Source: Nematostella vectensis | Taxonomy: Eukaryota > Cnidaria > Anthozoa > Actiniaria > Edwardsiidae | Assembly: GCF_932526225.1 (NCBI RefSeq) | Contig: NC_064044.1 | Location: 377,001-441,000 of the forward strand | DNA length: 64,000 nucleotides | Reading direction: 5' to 3' | In this document: one piece after another, positions 35,055 through 49,074 of the stretch | Layout: each line of letters starts with the position of its first letter | Position numbering within the stretch: the first letter of the stretch is position 1 | Notes under the pieces: model-generated | Told to the model about the DNA's origin: nothing | What the model saw: only the letters and a program-made list of their open reading frames with translations | Databases searched by the model: none | Made by a program: the position numbers and the translations under genes

Positions 35055-37057
35055 GGTTCGATCCCAGGCCAATGGGCTTTTTTTTTAGTTCGTTTTTTTT
35101 TCCTTTGTGCTGGACCCCCTTAATCCTGATAGGTTTTGCGCAAAAATAATAAAAAAAAGTGAGTTTGCAAAATAAGCTTGCTAGATTTATTGATTATATG
35201 TATTCAATTTGTTCCTAGGAAGTTAACAAAAAACACAAAGCAAAGAGTTTGAGGAAGTAAACAAGTATGTGAACTTTAATGTTCTATTTGAAGGGGTGCA
35301 TTTTGTACAGGGAAGCATACATAGAATGCTTAACTGGTGGAGAGGGAAGAGGTAAAATTTTATTGAGCATAATTTCAACAATAGCAGGGGGAAGAGAGGG
35401 GCACTCTCTTCATACAATATTGCAGTTGTTACCTATTATTAAATAAGTTTGTAACATGTCTTTGTTTATTAAGCAAGGTCTATTTCTGAGACAAGCAAAC
35501 TCAAGTAAGGCTGTTGAAATAACAGGTGAGTGTTAAAAGAAAAACAATTATCTGATTAGAAAACTACTGTAGATTTCTTTGCACCAAAATAAAAACAAAC
35601 TTCATTTTGTTTGTTATTTATGAGGAACGAGATGAGCTCTACAAAGCCATAAAGAAATATGTATTGCTCATCTAAATTATACAAGTAAATAATAATATTA
35701 AAACAGAACTACTGTAAGTAATTAGAGTGGTTTTCATTAACCCGTGAAACAAAGTGTGATAGTTTAACGGTAATAGTTAGTAAAACACAAAAAAGTACAA
35801 TAGAATCAGATCACCACAAAGTGTAATACGCTAAAGCGTAGTTCACGGGTTAATGAAGGTTTTGACATTTCAACCTTACATCCACATGAAAGTAATGCCT
35901 AATATCGAGTGCACTACAGTAAGTGTTTTGCAGTCAAGTTGTTTTCTGTTAGTAGGTAAAAAATTATTCTAAATAATAGTAATCATAGCTATGGTCACCA
36001 CTTACACATATAGAACTTGTAATAAAAAGAAAGAAAAAAATATATATATGCAGTCAAACAACAGAATTGCATGATAACCTTGAATATATTGAATAAAGGA
36101 CTGCAAAAAAAACATCTTTTGTACTAGTTGCTTGAATTGACCCTTGGCTATTTTTAGCTGAATTCCCCTCCCCTTCTAAAAAAGAAAATAATAATAATAA
36201 TAGAACAAAACTAAAAAGAAAACAAACATAACAGAGACCCCCACCAACAATTTTGGTTTTTTTTTACTTTCCTTTAAAAGGGGAGTGTCATGGTTAAGAG
36301 ATTTGCAATAGCTCTAGAGCCCTGACACAATGAACTTAAGTGAAATTCTAATACTGACTTATGAGCTTTTGGTACATGTGGGAGACTTTAAACAAAACAA
36401 ACAAAATGACCACAAACTGTCAATTAACATAGTTTTCAATATAATATTGCATATTATTTAATAAGGTATTCACAGCTTTTAAAAAGTTCAACTGTTTGTT
36501 GACACTTAAAAGCCTACAATAATCACTGACTCCAGACATGCGCAGTACTATGCTGCTGCCCCTTTAAAGTAAAATACACTTTACTTAGTCAGCGTAGACA
36601 AAATTGCGGATTTTGTCAATATTCTAATATGAAGATGTCAATATTCTCCCCCCTTACGTCTTTATTTCTATTTATTTTATGATTTTCACATGATACCAAA
36701 ACAGCGTCTTTTTTCTTCGCTAATTTGATGTCATGTACACAATAAAAGAGATGCGCCCGTGCGCATGGCGAGTCCCCAAGGGACCCAAGACGCCCAAATA
36801 GACCTCTATTTTTTGTCATCCACAATCTCGGCGAGCTTTGCGTGGCGTAACCGTATTACAGGCCTGGGATCCTGGTTATTGTCTTCCCCATTAATGCGCG
36901 GGTTGGGATAACCTTGCAAGAGTGTTGTACAGCATATTCGCTCGGAAATATCGGTGCTTGGGGCCTTCGGGTTCTTTACAGCCTTCCGTAAAAGCCTTGT
37001 GCTGCCATACCGATTGGGTAATCCGTATGTATGGTTTCCGTTTTGTTCTTCAGACCG
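35055..37057. repeat. Satellite unit 19 (2003 bp)
   Basis: Full unit of the unit-16/17 subtype (GTAATAAAAAG, CTTAAGTGAA), placed between two units of the 18/20 subtype. It has GAGCTTTGCG near 36833 instead of GAGCTGTGCG. Confidence 0.98.
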
Positions 37058-39060
37058 GGTTCGATCCCAGGCCAATGGGCTTTTTTTTTAGTTCGTTTTT
37101 TTTTCCTTTGTGCTGGACCCCCTTAATCCTGATAGGTTCTGCGCAAAAATAATAACAAAAAGTTAGTTTGCAAAATAAGCTTGCTAGATTTATTGATTAT
37201 ATGTATTCAATTTGTTCCTAGGAAGTTAACAAAAAACACAAAGCAAAGAGTTTGAGGAAGTAAACAAGTATGTGAACTTTAATGTTCTATTTGAAGGGGT
37301 GCATTTTGTACAGGGAAGCATACATAGAATGCTTAACTGGTGGAGAGGGAAGAGGTAAAATTTTATTGAGCATAATTTCAACAATAGCAGGGGGAAGAGA
37401 GGGGCACTCTCTTCATACAATATTGCAGTTGTTACCTATTATTAAATAAGTTTGTAACACGTCTTTGTTTATTAAGCAAGGTATATTTCTGAGACAAGCA
37501 AACTCAAGTAAGGCTGTTGAAATAACAGGTGAGTGTTAAAAGAAAAACAATTATCTGATTAGAAAACTACTGTAGATTCCTTTGCACCAAAATAAAAACA
37601 AACTTCATTTTGTTTGTTATTTATGAGGAACGAGATGAGCTCTACAAAGCCATAAAGAAATATGTATTGCTCATCTAAATTATACAAGTAAATAATAATA
37701 TTAAAACAGAACTACTGTAAGTAATTAGAGTGGTTTTCATTAACCCGTGAAACAAAGTGTGATAGTTAAACGGTAATAGTTAGTAAAACACAAAAAAGTA
37801 CAATAGAATCAGATCACCACAAAGTGTAATACGCTAAAGCGTAGTTCACGGGTTAATGAAGGTTTTGACATTTCAACCTTACATCCACATGAAAGTAATG
37901 CCTAATATCGAGTGCCCTACAGTAAGTGTTTTGCATTCAAGTTGTTTTCTGTTAGTAGGTAAAAAAATATTCTAAATAATAGTAATCATAGCTATGGTCA
38001 CCACTTACACATATAGAACTTGTAATGAAAAGAAAGAAAAATATATATATATATGCAGTCAAACAACAGAATTGCATGATAACCTTGAATATATTGAATA
38101 AAGGACTGCAAAAAAACATCTTTTGTACTAGTTGCTTGAATTGACCCTTGGCTATTTTTAGCTGAATTCCCCTCCCCCTCTAAAAAAGAAAATAATAATA
38201 ATAATAGAACAAAACTAAAAAGAAAACAAACATAACAGAGACCCCCACCAACAATTTTGATTTTTTTTACTTTTCTTTAAAAGGGGAGTGTCATGGTTAA
38301 GAGATTTGCAATAGCTCTAGAGCCCTGACACAATGAACTTCAGTGAAATTCTAATACTGACTTATGAGCTTTTGGTACATGTGGGAGACTTTAAACAAAA
38401 CAAACAAAATGACCACAAACTGTCAATTAACATAGTTTTCAATATAATATTGCATATTATTTAATAAGGTATTCACAGCTTTTAAAAAGTTCAACTGTTT
38501 GTTGACACTTAAAAGCCTACAATAATCACTGACTCCAGACATGCGCAGTACTATGCTGCTGCCCCTTTAAAGTAAAATACACTTTACTTAGTCAGCGTAG
38601 ACAAAATTGCGGATTTTGTCAATATTCTAATATGAAGATGTCAATATTCTCCCCCCTTACGTCTTTATTTCTATTTATTTTATGATTTTCACATGATACC
38701 AAAACAGCGTCTTTTTTCTTCGCTAATTTGATGTCATGTACACTATAAAAGAGATGCGCCCGTGCGCATGGCGAGTCCCCAAGGGACCCAAGACGCCCAA
38801 ATAGACCTCTATTTTTTGTCATCCACAATCTCGGCGAGCTGTGCGTGGCGTAACCGTATTACAGGCCTGGGATCCTGGTTATTGTCTTCCCCATTAATGC
38901 GCGGGTTGGGATAACCTTGCAAGAGTGTTGTACAGCATATTCGCTCGGAAATATCGGTGCTTGGGGCCTTCGGGTTCTTTACAGCCTTCCGTAAAAGCCT
39001 TGTGCTGCCATACCGATTGGGTAATCCGTATGTATGGTTTCCGTTTTGTTCTTCAGACCG
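37058..39060. repeat. Satellite unit 20 (2003 bp)
   Basis: Full unit of the unit-18 subtype, with GGTTCTGCGC and CACTATAAAAG. TTTGCATTCAAG near 37930 is shared with unit 21. Confidence 0.98.
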
Positions 39061-41064
39061 GGTTCGATCCCAGGCCAATGGGCTTTTTTTTTAGTTCGTT
39101 TTTTTTTCCTTTGTGCTGGACCCCCTTAATCCTGATAGGTTCTGCGCAAAAATAATAACAAAAAGTTAGTTTGCAAAATAAGCTTGCTAGATTTATTGAT
39201 TATATGTATTCAATTTGTTCCTAAGAAGTTAACAAAAAACACAAAGCAAAGAGTTTGAGGAAGTAAACAAGTATGTGAACTTTAATGTTCTATTTGAAGG
39301 GGTGCATTTTGTACAGGGAAGCATACATAGAATGCTTAACTGGTGGAGAGGGAAGAGGTAAAATTTTATTGAGCATAATTTCAACAATAGCAGGGGGAAG
39401 AGAGGGGCACTCTCTTCATACAATATTGCAGTTGTTACCTATTATTAAATAAGTTTGTAACACGTCTTTGTTTATTAAGCAAGGTATATTTCTGAGACAA
39501 GCAAACTCAAGTAAGGCTGTTGAAATAACAGGTGAGTGTTAAAAGAAAAACAATTATCTGATTAGAAAACTACTGTAGATTCCTTTGCACCAAAATAAAA
39601 ACAAACTTCATTTTGTTTGTTATTTATGAGGAACGAGATGAGCTCTACAAAGCCATAAAGAAATATGTATTGCTCATCTAAATTATACAAGTAAATAATA
39701 ATATTAAAACAGAACTACTGTAAGTAATTAGAGTGGTTTTCATTAACCCGTGAAACAAAGTGTGATAGTTAAACGGTAATAGTTAGTAAAACACAAAAAA
39801 GTACAATAGAATCAGATCACCACAAAGTGTAATACGCTAAAGCGTAGTTCACGGGTTAATGAAGGTTTTGACATTTCAACCTTACATCCACATGAAAGTA
39901 ATGCCTAATATCGAGTGCCCTACAGTAAGTGTTTTGCATTCAAGTTGTTTTCTGTTAGTAGGTAAAAAAATATTCTAAATAATAGTAATCATAGCTATGG
40001 TCACCACTTACACATATAGAACTTGTAATGAAAAGAAAGAAAAATATATATATATATGCAGTCAAACAACAGAATTGCATGATAACCTTGAATATATTGA
40101 ATAAAGGACTGCAAAAAAACATCTTTTGTACTAGTTGCTTGAATTGACCCTTGGCTATTTTTAGCTGAATTCCCCTCCCCCTCTAAAAAAGAAAATAATA
40201 ATAATAATAGAACAAAACTAAAAAGAAAACAAACATAACAGAGACCCCCACCAACAATTTTGATTTTTTTTTACTTTTCTTTAAAAGGGGAGTGTCATGG
40301 TTAAGAGATTTGCAATAGCTCTAGAGCCCTGACACAATGAACTTCAGTGAAATTCTAATACTGACTTATGAGCTTTTGGTACATGTGGGAGACTTTAAAC
40401 AAAACAAACAAAATGACCACAAACTGTCAATTAACATAGTTTTCAATATAATATTGCATATTATTTAATAAGGTATTCACAGCTTTTAAAAAGTTCAACT
40501 GTTTGTTGACACTTAAAAGCCTACAATAATCACTGACTCCAGACATGCGCAGTACTATGCTGCTGCCCCTTTAAAGTAAAATACACTTTACTTAGTCAGC
40601 GTAGACAAAATTGCGGATTTTGTCAATATTCTAATATGAAGATGTCAATATTCTCCCCCCTTACGTCTTTATTTCTATTTATTTTATGATTTTCACATGA
40701 TACCAAAACAGCGTCTTTTTTCTTCGCTAATTTGATGTCATGTACACTATAAAAGAGATGCGCCCGTGCGCATGGCGAGTCCCCAAGGGACCCAAGACGC
40801 CCAAATAGACCTCTATTTTTTGTCATCCACAATCTCGGCGAGCTGTGCGTGGCGTAACCGTATTACAGGCCTGGGATCCTGGTTATTGTCTTCCCCATTA
40901 ATGCGCGGGTTGGGATAACCTTGCAAGAGTGTTGTACAGCATATTCGCTCGGAAATATCGGTGCTTGGGGCCTTCGGGTTCTTTACAGCCTTCCGTAAAA
41001 GCCTTGTGCTGCCATACCGATTGGGTAATCCGTATGTATGGTTTCCGTTTTGTTCTTCAGACCG
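39061..41064. repeat. Satellite unit 21 (2004 bp)
   Basis: Full unit, nearly identical to unit 20. Differences include TTCCTAAGAAG near 39221. Confidence 0.98.
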
Positions 41065-43065
41065 GGTTCGATCCCAGGCCAATGGGCTTTTTTTTTAGTT
41101 CGTTTTTTTTTCCTTTGTGCTGGACCCCCTTAATCCTGATAGGTTTTGCGCAAAAATAATAAAAAAAAGTGAGTTTGCAAAATAAGCTTGCTAGATTTAT
41201 TGATTATATGTATTCAATTTGTTCCTAGGAAGTTAACAAAAAACACAAAGCAAAGAGTTTGAGGAAGTAAACAAGTATGTGAACTTTAATGTTCTATTTG
41301 AAGGGGTGCATTTTGTACAGGGAAGCATACATAGAATGCTTAACTGGTGGAGAGGGAAGAGGTAAAATTTTATTGAGCATAATTTCAACAATAGCAGGGG
41401 GAAGAGAGGGGCACTCTCTTCATACAATATTGCAGTTGTTACCTATTATTAAATAAGTTTGTAACACGTCTTTGTTTATTAAGCAAGGTCTATTTCTGAG
41501 ACAAGCAAACTCAAGTAAGGCTGTTGAAATAACAGGTGAGTGTTAAAAGAAAAACAATTATCTGATTAGAAAACTACTGTAGATTCCTTTGCACCAAAAT
41601 AAAAACAAACTTCATTTTGTTTGTTATTTATGAGGAACGAGATGAGCTCTACAAAGCCATAAAGAAATATGTATTGCTCATCTAAATTATACAAGTAAAT
41701 AATAATATTAAAAAAGAACTACTGTAAGTAATTAGAGTGGTTTTCATTAACCCGTGAAACAAAGTGTGATAGTTAAACGGTAATAGTTAGTAAAACACAA
41801 AAAAGTACAATAGAATCAGATCACCACAAAGTGTAATACGCTAAAGCGTAGTTCACGGGTTAATGAAGGTTTTGACATTTCAACCTTACATCCACATGAA
41901 AGTAATGCCTAATATCGAGTGCCCTACAGTAAGTGTTTTGCAGTCAAGTTGTTTTCTGTTAGTAGGTAAAAAAATATGCTAAATAATAGTAATCATAGCT
42001 ATGGTCACCACTTACACATATAGAACTTGTAATGAAAAGAAAGAAAAATATATATATATGCAGTCAAACAACAGAATTGCATGATAACCTTGAATATATT
42101 GAATAAAGGACTGCAAAAAAACATCTTTTGTACTAGTTGCTTGAATTGACCCTTGGCTATTTTTAGCTGAATTCCCCTCCCCCTCTAAAAAAGAAAATAA
42201 TAATAATAATAAAACAAAACTAAAAAGAAAACAAACATAACAGAGACCCCCACCAACAATTTTGATTTTTTTTACTTTTCTTTAAAAGGGGAGTGTCATG
42301 GTTAAGAGATTTGCAATAGCTCTAGAGCCCTGACACAATGAACTTCAGTGAAATTCTAATACTGACTTATGAGCTTTTGGTACATGTGGGAGACTTTAAA
42401 CAAAACAAACAAAATGACCACAAACTGTCAATTAACATAGTTTTCAATATAATATTGCATATTATTTAATAAGGTATTCACAGCTTTTAAAAAGTTCAAC
42501 TGTTTGTTGACACTTAAAAGCCTACAATAATCACTGACTCCAGACATGCGCAGTACTATGCTGCTGCCCCTTTAAAGTAAAATACACTTTACTTAGTCAG
42601 CGTAGACAAAATTGCGGATTTTGTCAATATTCTAATATGAAGATGTCAATATTCTCCCCCCTTACGTCTTTATTTCTATTTATTTTATGATTTTCACATG
42701 ATACCAAAACAGCGTCTTTTTTCTTCGCTAATTTGATGTCATGTACACAATAAAAGAGATGCGCCCGTGCGCATGGCGAGTCCCCAAGGGACCCAAGACG
42801 CCCAAATAGACCTCTATTTTTTGTCATCCACAATCTCGGCGAGCTGTGCGTGGCGTAACCGTATTACAGGCCTGGGATCCTGGTTATTGTCCTCCCCATT
42901 AATGCGCGGGTTGGGATAACCTTGCAAGAGTGTTGTACAGCATATTCGCTCGGAAATATCGGTGCTTGGGGCCTTCGGGTTCTTTACAGCCTTCCGTAAA
43001 AGCCTTGTGCTGCCATACCGATTGGGTAATCCGTATGTATGGTTTCCGTTTTGTTCTTCAGACCG
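41065..43065. repeat. Satellite unit 22 (2001 bp)
   Basis: Full unit. It shares AAAATATGCTAAATA (near 41972) with unit 26 only. Confidence 0.98.
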
Positions 43066-45072
43066 GGTTCGATCCCAGGCCAATGGGCTTTTTTTTTAGT
43101 TCGTTTTTTTTTTCTTTGTGCTGGACCCCCTTAATCCTGATAGGTTTTGCGCAAAAATAATAAAAAAAGTAAGTTTGCAAAATAAGCTTGCTAGATTTAT
43201 TGATTATATGTATTCAATTTGTTCCTAGGAAGTTAACAAAAAACACAAAGCAAAGAGTTTGAGGAAGTAAACAAGTATGTGAACTTTAATGTTCTATTTG
43301 AAGGGGTGCATTTTGTACAGGGAAGAATACATAGAATGCTTAACTGGTGGAGAGGGAAGAGGTAAAAGTTTATTGAGCATAATTTCAACAATAGCAGGGG
43401 GAAGAGAGGGGCACTCTCTTCATACAATATTGCAGTTGTTACCTATTATTAAATAAGTTTGTAACATGTCTTTGTTTATTAAGCAAGGTCTATTTCTGAG
43501 ACAAGCAAACTCAAGTAAGGCTGTTGAAATAACAGGTGAGTGTTAAAAGAAAAACAATTATCTGATTAGAAAACTACTGTAGATTCCTTTGCACCAAAAT
43601 AAGAACAAACTTCATTTTGTTTGTTATTTATGAGGAACGAGATGAGCTCTACAAAGCCATAAAGAAATATGTATTGCTCATCTAAATTATACAAGTAAAT
43701 GATAATATTAAAAAAGAACTACTGTAAGTAATTAGAGTGGTTTTCATTAACCCGTGAAACAAAGTGTGATAGTTAAACGGTAATAGTTAGTAAAACACAA
43801 AAAGGAACAATAGAATCAGATCACCACAAAGTGTAATACGCTAAAGCGTAGTTCACGGGTTAATGAAGGTTTTGACATTTCAACCTTACATCCACATGAA
43901 AGTAATGCCTGATATCGAGTGCCCTACAGTAAGTGTTTTGCAGTCAAGTTGTTTTCTGTTAGTAGGTAAAAAAATTTTCTAAATAATAGTAATCATAGCT
44001 ATGGTCACCACTTACACATATAGAACTTGTAATGAAAAGAAAGAAATATATATATATATATATATATGCAGTCAAACAACAGAATTGCATGATAACCTTG
44101 AATATATTGAATAAAGGACTGCAAAAAACATCTTTTGGACTAGTTGCTTGAATTGACCCTTGGCTATTTTTAGCTGAATTCCCCTCCCCCTCTAAAAAAG
44201 AATATAATAATAATAATAGAAAAAAACTAAAAAGAAAACAAACATAACAGAGACCCCCACCAACAATTTTGATTTTTTTTTACTTTTCTTTAAAAGGGGA
44301 GTGTCATGGTTAAGAGATTTGCAATAGCTCTAGAGCCCTGACACAATGAACTTCAGTGAAATTCTAATACTGACTTATGAGCTTTTGGTACATGTGGGAG
44401 ACTTTAAACAAAACAAACAAAATGACCACAAACTGTCAATTAACATAGTTTTCAATATAATATTGCATATTATTTAATAAGGTATTCACAGCTTTTAAAA
44501 AGTTCAACTGTTTGTTGACACTTAAAAGCCTACAATAATCACTGACTCCAGACATGCGCAGAACTATGCTGCTGCCCTTTAAAGTAAAATACACTTTACT
44601 TAGTCAGCGTAGACAAAATTGCGGATTTTGTCAATATTCTAATATGAAGATGTCAATATTCTCCCCCCTTACGTCTTTATTTCTATTTATTTTATGATTT
44701 TCACATGATACCAAAACAGCGTCTTTTTTCTTCGCTAATTTGATGTCATGTACACAATAAAAGAGATGGGCCCGTGCGCATGGCGAGTCCCCAAGGGACC
44801 CAAGACGCCCAAATAGACCTCTATTTTTTGTCATCCACAATCTCGGCGAGCTGTGCGTGGCGTAACCGTATTCCAGGCCTGGGATCCTGGTTATTGTCCT
44901 CCCCATTAATGCGCGGGTTGGGATAACCTTGCAAGAGTGTTGTACAGCATATTCGCTCGGAAATATCGGTGCTTGGGGCCTTCGGGTTCTTTACAGCCTT
45001 CCGTAAAAGCCTTGTGCTGCCATACCGATTGGGTAATCCGTATGTATGGTTTCCGTTTTGTTCTTCAGACCG
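43066..45072. repeat. Satellite unit 23 (2007 bp)
   Basis: Full unit with a longer TA tract (about 44046-44067). GATGGGCCCG near 44765 disrupts the first hairpin. One C is missing in CTGCCCTTTAAAG near 44572. Confidence 0.98.
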
Positions 45073-47071
45073 GGTTCGATCCCAGGCCAATGGGCTTTTT
45101 TTTTAGTTCGTTTTTTTTTCTGTGTGCTGGACCCCCTTAATCCTGATAGGTTTTGCGCAAAAATAATAAAAAAAAGTGAGTTTGCAAAATAAGCTTGCTA
45201 GATTTATTGATTATATGTATTCAATTTGTTCCTAGGAAGTTAACAAAAAACACAAAGCAAAGAGTTTGAGGAAGTAAACAAGTATGTGAACTTTAATGTT
45301 CTATTTGAAGGGGTGCATTTTGTACAGGGAAGCATACATAGAATGCTTAACTGGTGGAGAGGGAAGAGGTAAAATTTTATTGAGCATAATTTCAACAATA
45401 GCAGGGGGAAGAGAGGGGCACTCTCTTCATACAATATTGCAGTTGTTACCTATTATTAAATAAGTTTGTAACACGTCTTTGTTTATTAAGCAAGGTCTAT
45501 TTCTGAGACAAGCAAACTCAAGTAAGGCTGTTGAAATAACAGGTGAGTGTTAAAAGAAAAACAATTATCTGATTAGAAAACTACTGTAGATTCCTTTGCA
45601 CCAAAATAAAAACAAACTTCATTTTGTTTGTTATTTATGAGGAACGAGATGAGCTCTACAAAGCCATAAAGAAATATGTATTGCTCATCTAAATTATACA
45701 AGTAAATAATAATATTAAAACAGAACTACTGTAAGTAATTAGAGTGGTTTTCATTAACCCGTGAAACAAAGTGTGATAGTTAAACGGTAATAGTTAGTAA
45801 AACACAACAAAGTACAATAGAATCAGATCACCACAAAGTGTAATACGCTAAAGCGTAGTTCACGGGTTAATGAAGGTTTTGACATTTCAACCTTACATCC
45901 ACATGAAAGTAATGCCTAATATCGAGTGCCCTACAGTAACTGTTTTGCAGTCAAGTTGTTTTCTGTTAGTAGGTAAAAAAATTTTCTAAATAATAGTAAT
46001 CATAGCTATGGTCACCACTTACACATATAGAACTTGTAATGAAAAGAAAGAAAAAAATATATATGCAGTCAAACAACAGAATTGCATGATAACCTTGAAT
46101 ATATTGAATAAAGGACTGCAAAAAAACATCTTTTGTACTAGTTGCTTGAATTGACCCTTGGCTATTTTTAGCTGAATTCCCCTCCCCCTCTAAAAAAGAA
46201 AATAATAATAATAATAGAACAAAACTAAAAAGAAAACAAACATAACAGAGACCCCCACCAACAATTTTGATTTTTTTTTACTTTTCTTTAAAAGGGGAGT
46301 GTCATGGTTAAGAGATTTGCAATAGCTCTAGAGCCCTGACACAATGAACTTCAGTGAAATTCTAATACTGACTTATGAGCTTTTGGTACATGTGGGAGAC
46401 TTTAAACAAAACAAACAAAATGACCACAAACTGTCAATTAACATAGTTTTCAATATAATATTGCATATTATTTAATAAGGTATTCACAGCTTTTAAAAAG
46501 TTCAACTGTTTGTTGACACTTAAAAGCCTACAATAATCACTGACTCCAGACATGCGCAGTACTATGCTGCTGCCCCTTTAAAGTAAAATACACTTTACTT
46601 AGTCAGCGTAGACAAAATTGCGGATTTTGTCAATATTCTAATATGAAGATGTCAATATTCTCCCCCCTTACGTCTTTATTTCTATTTATTTTATGATTTT
46701 CACATGATACCAAAACAGCGTCTTTTTTCTTCGCTAATTTGATGTCATGTACACAATAAAAGAGATGCGCCCGTGCGCATGGCGAGTCCCCAAGGGACCC
46801 AAGACGCCCAAATAGACCTCTATTTTTTGTCATCCACAATCTCGGCGAGCTGTGCGTGGCGTAACCGTATTACAGGCCTGGGATCCTGGTTATTGTCTTC
46901 CCCATTAATGCGCGGGTTGGGATAACCTTGCAAGAGTGTTGTACAGCATATTCGCTCGGAAATATCGGTGCTTGGGGCCTTCGGGTTCTTTACAGCCTTC
47001 CGTAAAAGCCTTGTGCTGCCATACCGATTGGGTAATCCGTATGTATGGTTTCCGTTTTGTTCTTCAGACCG
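45073..47071. repeat. Satellite unit 24 (1999 bp)
   Basis: Full unit. It shares ACACAACAAAG (near 45802) and CAGTAACTG (near 45934) with unit 32, sixteen kilobases away. Confidence 0.98.
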
Positions 47072-49074
47072 GGTTCGATCCCAGGCCAATGGGCTTTTTT
47101 TTTAGTTCGTTTTTTTTTCCTTTGTGCTGGACCCCCTTAATCCTGATAGGTTCTGCGCAAAAATAATAACAAAAAGTTAGTTTGCAAAATAAGCTTGCTA
47201 GATTTATTGATTATATGTATTCAATTTGTTCCTAGGAAGTTAACAAAAAACACAAAGCAAAGAGTTTGAGGAAGTAAACAAGTATGTGAACTTTAATGTT
47301 CTATTTGAAGGGGTGCATTTTGTACAGGGAAGCATACATAGAATGCTTAACTGGTGGAGAGGGAAGAGGTAAAATTTTATTGAGCATAATTTCAACAATA
47401 GCAGGGGGAAGAGAGGGGCACTCTCTTCATACAATATTGCAGTTGTTACCTATTATTAAATAAGTTTGTAACACGTCTTTGTTTATTAAGCAAGGTCTAT
47501 TTCTGAGACAAGCAAACTCAAGTAAGGCTGTTGAAATAACAGGTGAGTGTTAAAAGAAAAACAATTATCTGATTAGAAAACTACTGTAGATTCCTTTGCA
47601 CCAAAATAAAAACAAACTTCATTTTGTTTGTTATTTATGAGGAACGAGATGAGCTCTACAAAGCCATAAAGAAATATGTATTGCTCATCTAAATTATACA
47701 AGTAAATAATAATATTAAAACAGAACTACTGTAAGTAATTAGAGTGGTTTTCATTAACCCGTGAAACAAAGTGTGATAGTTAAACGGTAATAGTTAGTAA
47801 AACACAAAAAAGTACAATAGAATCAGATCACCACAAAGTGTAATACGCTAAAGCGTAGTTCACGGGTTAATGAAGGTTTTGACATTTCAACCTTACATCC
47901 ACATGAAAGTAATGCCTAATATCGAGTGCCCTACAGTAAGTGTTTTGCAGTCAAGTTGTTTTCTGTTAGTAGGTAAAAAAATATTCTAAATAATAGTAAT
48001 CATAGCTATGGTCACCACTTACACATATAGAACTTGTAATGAAAAGAAAGAAAAATATATATATATATGCAGTCAAACAACAGAATTGCATGATAACCTT
48101 GAATATATTGAATAAAGGACTGCAAAAAAACATCTTTTGTACTAGTTGCTTGAATTGACCCTTGGCTATTTTTAGCTGAATTCCCCTCCCCCTCTAAAAA
48201 AGAAAATAATAATAATAATAGAACAAAACTAAAAAGAAAACAAACATAACAGAGACCCCCACCAACAATTTTGATTTTTTTTACTTTTCTTTAAAAGGGG
48301 AGTGTCATGGTTAAGAGATTTGCAATAGCTCTAGAGCCCTGACACAATGAACTTCAGTGAAATTCTAATACTGACTTATGAGCTTTTGGTACATGTGGGA
48401 GACTTTAAACAAAACAAACAAAATGACCACAAACTGTCAATTAACATAGTTTTCAATATAATATTGCATATTATTTAATAAGGTATTCACAGCTTTTAAA
48501 AAGTTCAACTGTTTGTTGACACTTAAAAGCCTACAATAATCACTGACTCCAGACATGCGCAGTACTATGCTGCTGCCCCTTTAAAGTAAAATACACTTTA
48601 CTTAGTCAGCGTAGACAAAATTGCGGATTTTGTCAATATTCTAATATAAAGATGTCAATATTCTCCCCCCTTACGTCTTTATTTCTATTTATTTTATGAT
48701 TTTCACATGATACCAAAACAGCGTCTTTTTTCTTCGCTAATTTGATGTCATGTACACTATAAAAGAGATGCGCCCGTGCGCATGGCGAGTCCCCAAGGGA
48801 CCCAAGACGCCCAAATAGACCTCTATTTTTTGTCATCCACAATCTCGGCGAGCTGTGCGTGGCGTAACCGTATTACAGGCCTGGGATCCTGGTTATTGTC
48901 TTCCCCATTAATGCGCGGGTTGGGATAACCTTGCAAGAGTGTTGTACAGCATATTCGCTCGGAAATATCGGTGCTTGGGGCCTTCGGGTTCTTTACAGCC
49001 TTCCGTAAAAGCCTTGTGCTGCCATACCGATTGGGTAATCCGTATGTATGGTTTCCGTTTTGTTCTTCAGACCG
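47072..49074. repeat. Satellite unit 25 (2003 bp)
   Basis: Full unit of the unit-18/20/21 subtype (GGTTCTGCGC, CACTATAAAAG). It has a private AATATAAAGATG near 48643. Confidence 0.98.
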
